A program made the translations under genes and the position numbers. Of a stretch of 6,858 nucleotides of DNA, positions 4,456 to 6,858 are shown in pieces (the stretch's first letter is position 1; each line of letters begins with the position of its first letter). Below the pieces are notes generated by a model. The model saw only the letters and a list, made by a program, of their open reading frames with translations. It did not search any database and was not told where the DNA came from. The DNA comes from Acidobacteriota bacterium (GTDB taxonomy: Bacteria; Acidobacteriota; Terriglobia; UBA7540): assembly GCA_021780055.1 (NCBI GenBank), contig JAJXZM010000260.1:1-6858 (forward strand), in the 5' to 3' direction.

Positions 4456-6858
4456 ATGGCCTTATCCAGACGTGCTTTCCTGGAAGTCGCAGTATCAACA
4501 GGAGCGGGTCTTGCGGCGTCCTGCAGGGCGAAGAAGGAATCTGCGTCTTTCCCCAATGCTGATGAGGAAGCCATTCCGGCTCCGACCAGCGAATGGATGG
4601 CAGCCACACCCGCAAGCTACTACCGGGCCTACCGTTCCAAACCTGCCAAATCTGCGGACGCCACAACATGGGTTCAGATTGACCTGGGGCTGACTCATTC
4701 CATTGACAGCGTCAAGGTCTATCCGGCGAATGAGAGGCTTTACCCAGGACGCGATGAGCATTACGCGGGCGAGGGATTTCCCTTGCGTTTCAGGATCGAA
4801 GTGTCTGACCAGCCGGATTTCAAAAACGCCAGGTCGATTGTTGACCACACCACGACAGAGTATTCCAACCCCAAAGGCGCCATTCAGCAATTCGGCGGGA
4901 ATGGGGCAGCGGGCCGTTACCTGCGCTTCACGGCTACGCGGCTGATGGACATCGCGGGTAGAGAAGGGATTGACCCGCAAGCGGGATATCACCTGGCCCT
5001 GGCAAAGATATCCATTTACTCCGGCGGGAAAGAGATTGCCGCCGGATGCCCCGTGACCGTGGATGCCACTTATGGAAATGACGATGACGTGGCGCAGGTG
5101 ACGAGGGCTGAGCGCGGAGGCGGAGAAGACGTTCTTGTAAACAACCCGGGCAACGTCACCCCCGCGAACACCTGGAAGCCTCCCGTTTATCAGGCCAGGA
5201 AGCCGCTCAGCGGCGTCAGCCTGAATGGTGGTCTTTTCCAGACCGCCATGGAAAACAACATCGGATACCTCTTGAATTCCTACAGTGTTGACGAATTGCT
5301 GCGCCAGTTCCGCGAACGTGCCGGGATACCCAATCCTCCGGGGTTGCCCAAGCCGAAGACGAAGTTCTGGGAGCATGATCTTGCGGGTTCAAACGCCGGC
5401 CGGTTCCTGATGGGCGCCGGGAACACGCTGCGTTGGATCGATCACCCTGAGCTTCGCAGGCGGCTCGATGCCGTTGTGGACGGCATCGAGAAGTGCCGCC
5501 AGTCGAACGGGTACATCATGGCCTACCCGGAAAACACGATTTTCTTTTCGGAGCGGGGCGCCTACACGCGGGCGTGGCTGACGCACGGACTCATCGACGC
5601 CGGGTACGCGGGAAACCGGAAAGCCTTCGACCTGCTGCGGGGATACTATGACTGGTTTAATCAGTGCTCTTACCTGCCTTACATGATGAGATTTGCCATC
5701 CAGGGCGGGCAGGGAATGATTGCGAACACGCGTCTCTACTCGACACCGGTGGGAAAGCCCGCCGATATTCAGCTTATCCAGCGTTATTTCCAGCAGGACT
5801 TCTGGCTGGATCGTCTGGCCGCACACGATGAAAACGCCATTTGGCAATACCCGTACGACCGTCCTCACTGTTACCTGCTCACTGATATCCTGGCGTACCT
5901 TGATGTTTACCGGGCAACGGGTGACCCGCGCTATCTGCGGGCTGTCAAAGGCGGATGGGACCTCTTCCGCGACAACTGGGAAAATATCGGGGGTAGCACT
6001 TCCATTATCGAGTATCAGGTGTGCCCGCCAAAATCCTACCGGCTTCATGCCAAGCTTGAGGAGCTTTGCGGGAATGCCTTCTGGGTATTTTTGAACCAGC
6101 GGCTGCATGAGCTCGATCCTCAGCAAGAAGCCTACGTTACCGAGATTGAGAAATCGATTTACAACGTGGCCCTGGCCAACCAGGCGGGGGCGGAAGGCTT
6201 CCGCTACCATGCCCTGCTGACACATCAGAAGGAAGAACCGACTCAGATTAACACCTGCTGCGAGGGGCAGGGCACGCGGCTGATCGGCGCATTGCCTGAA
6301 CACATTTATTCAATTGCGCCTGACGGGGTGTACGTGAATCTGTTTGAACCTTCCACCGTCCGCTGGAAGCAGAACGGGCAGACGCTGGGCCTGAAGATGA
6401 TGACCAGTTTTCCCTTTCACCCTGATGTTCGGCTGCAATTCTCAGCGTCACGTCCGGCTCGGGCAAAAATCCGCGTGCGGGTGCCGTCGTGGGCGGCCCG
6501 CGAAATGGCGGTTGACGTCAACGGCAGGCCCTCTGCGACGGGGCGGCCGGGCGGCTATGTCGTCATCGACCGCACGTGGTCCAACGGTGATACGGTCGCC
6601 TTTGAGTTGCCGGCTGAATTGCGCGCCGTGCGCTACACCGGTGTTGACGAGATTCCAAACCATGAACGTTATGCCATTTTGTACGGGCCGATTTTGCTGG
6701 CTGCTGTGGGATCGCCGGAGGTGAGGTTGCTGGGAATGGATGCAAAGCACGGCGAACGGCTCACCGAGCTGCTGGAGCCGCAGCCGGGGCGACCGCTTCA
6801 CTACACAGTGAAAAATAACCCGGGCATCAGCTACATGCCTTATTGGCAAGTTGACTTG
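4456..6858 (+). CDS. Tat-exported lipoprotein with discoidin-like domain and GH127 (DUF1680) glycosidase domain (3' partial)
   Basis: The frame is open for 801 codons to the right edge with no stop. It probably lacks only its last few dozen residues. The N-terminus reads SRRAFL (4-9), a twin-arginine motif, then a short hydrophobic stretch ending LAASC, with C23 a plausible lipidation site. About 48-197 resembles a discoidin/galactose-binding (F5/8 type C) fold: WVQIDLG from W72, RFRIEVSDQPDF, RYLRFTATR. The rest is GH127, a retaining beta-L-arabinofuranosidase family with a cysteine nucleophile and zinc site. By analogy with the characterised Bifidobacterium enzyme HypBA1, I place the zinc ligands at E536, C538, C601 and C602 (motifs ELCG and NTCCEG), the nucleophile at C601, and a possible acid/base at E519. 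After NTCC come PEHIYS and GVYVNLFEPS, then a beta-rich C-terminus. It likely releases L-arabinofuranose or a related sugar from plant-derived glycans outside the cytoplasm. Exact substrate is uncertain, as GH127 relatives vary. It has its own ribosome binding site and a long upstream gap, so it is probably independent of the kinase. Confidence 0.9.
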   Translation, partial: MALSRRAFLEVAVSTGAGLAASCRAKKESASFPNADEEAIPAPTSEWMAATPASYYRAYRSKPAKSADATTWVQIDLGLTHSIDSVKVYPANERLYPGRDEHYAGEGFPLRFRIEVSDQPDFKNARSIVDHTTTEYSNPKGAIQQFGGNGAAGRYLRFTATRLMDIAGREGIDPQAGYHLALAKISIYSGGKEIAAGCPVTVDATYGNDDDVAQVTRAERGGGEDVLVNNPGNVTPANTWKPPVYQARKPLSGVSLNGGLFQTAMENNIGYLLNSYSVDELLRQFRERAGIPNPPGLPKPKTKFWEHDLAGSNAGRFLMGAGNTLRWIDHPELRRRLDAVVDGIEKCRQSNGYIMAYPENTIFFSERGAYTRAWLTHGLIDAGYAGNRKAFDLLRGYYDWFNQCSYLPYMMRFAIQGGQGMIANTRLYSTPVGKPADIQLIQRYFQQDFWLDRLAAHDENAIWQYPYDRPHCYLLTDILAYLDVYRATGDPRYLRAVKGGWDLFRDNWENIGGSTSIIEYQVCPPKSYRLHAKLEELCGNAFWVFLNQRLHELDPQQEAYVTEIEKSIYNVALANQAGAEGFRYHALLTHQKEEPTQINTCCEGQGTRLIGALPEHIYSIAPDGVYVNLFEPSTVRWKQNGQTLGLKMMTSFPFHPDVRLQFSASRPARAKIRVRVPSWAAREMAVDVNGRPSATGRPGGYVVIDRTWSNGDTVAFELPAELRAVRYTGVDEIPNHERYAILYGPILLAAVGSPEVRLLGMDAKHGERLTELLEPQPGRPLHYTVKNNPGISYMPYWQVDL

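Noticed and set aside
4495..6303. Two long minus-strand open frames (4495-5376 and 5389-6303)
   Set aside because: They are codon-aligned antisense images of the GH127 gene, open because TTA, CTA and TCA codons are rare on the plus strand. Their products show no domain, while the plus frame has a ribosome binding site, Tat leader and catalytic motifs.
1..6858. Mobile element, CRISPR, phage or defence island
   Set aside because: No transposase, integrase, spaced repeat array or terminal inverted repeats are visible, and the genes are ordinary chromosomal signalling and carbohydrate functions.

Overview
The window holds three plus-strand protein genes. The first is cut by the left edge and the last by the right edge. 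There are no tRNA or rRNA genes, CRISPR arrays or insertion sequences that I can see. Base composition is moderately GC-rich, with G/C-leaning third codon positions. A Tat-type lipoprotein leader on a large glycosidase, discoidin-like plus GH127 architecture, and a Cache histidine kinase of NtrB style together suggest a soil or sediment heterotroph such as an Acidobacteriota member. A deltaproteobacterial-type lineage or another GH-rich phylum cannot be excluded, and no marker gene settles the question.

Left part (2-2089): a PEP-synthase-like protein. It has the ATP-grasp nucleotide-binding half and the swivelling phosphohistidine domain of pyruvate-water dikinases. The PEP/pyruvate-binding barrel is replaced by an unrelated C-terminal region of about 300 residues. 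After a 156-bp gap comes a membrane-bound sensor histidine kinase (2246-3985) with a periplasmic Cache-like sensor, no obvious HAMP, and a complete HisKA/HATPase core. Same strand and proximity suggest a signalling pair, in which one protein is a PEP-synthase relative that probably cannot make PEP and the other is a kinase with no response regulator next to it in the window. That link is inference.

Middle (3986-4455): about 470 bp with no convincing gene. It holds a 14-codon GTG reading frame overlapping the kinase stop, a minus-strand open stretch of unknown status, a pair of imperfect direct repeats 60 bp apart, a weak promoter-like pair, and a strong Shine-Dalgarno just before the next gene.

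Right part (4456-6858): one long open frame running off the window. It encodes a predicted Tat-exported lipoprotein with an N-terminal discoidin/galactose-binding-like domain and a GH127 (DUF1680, beta-L-arabinofuranosidase-type) catalytic domain with the paired-cysteine zinc/nucleophile motif. It probably acts on arabinose-containing plant polysaccharides or glycoproteins outside the cytoplasm, and looks like a transcription unit separate from the signalling pair.
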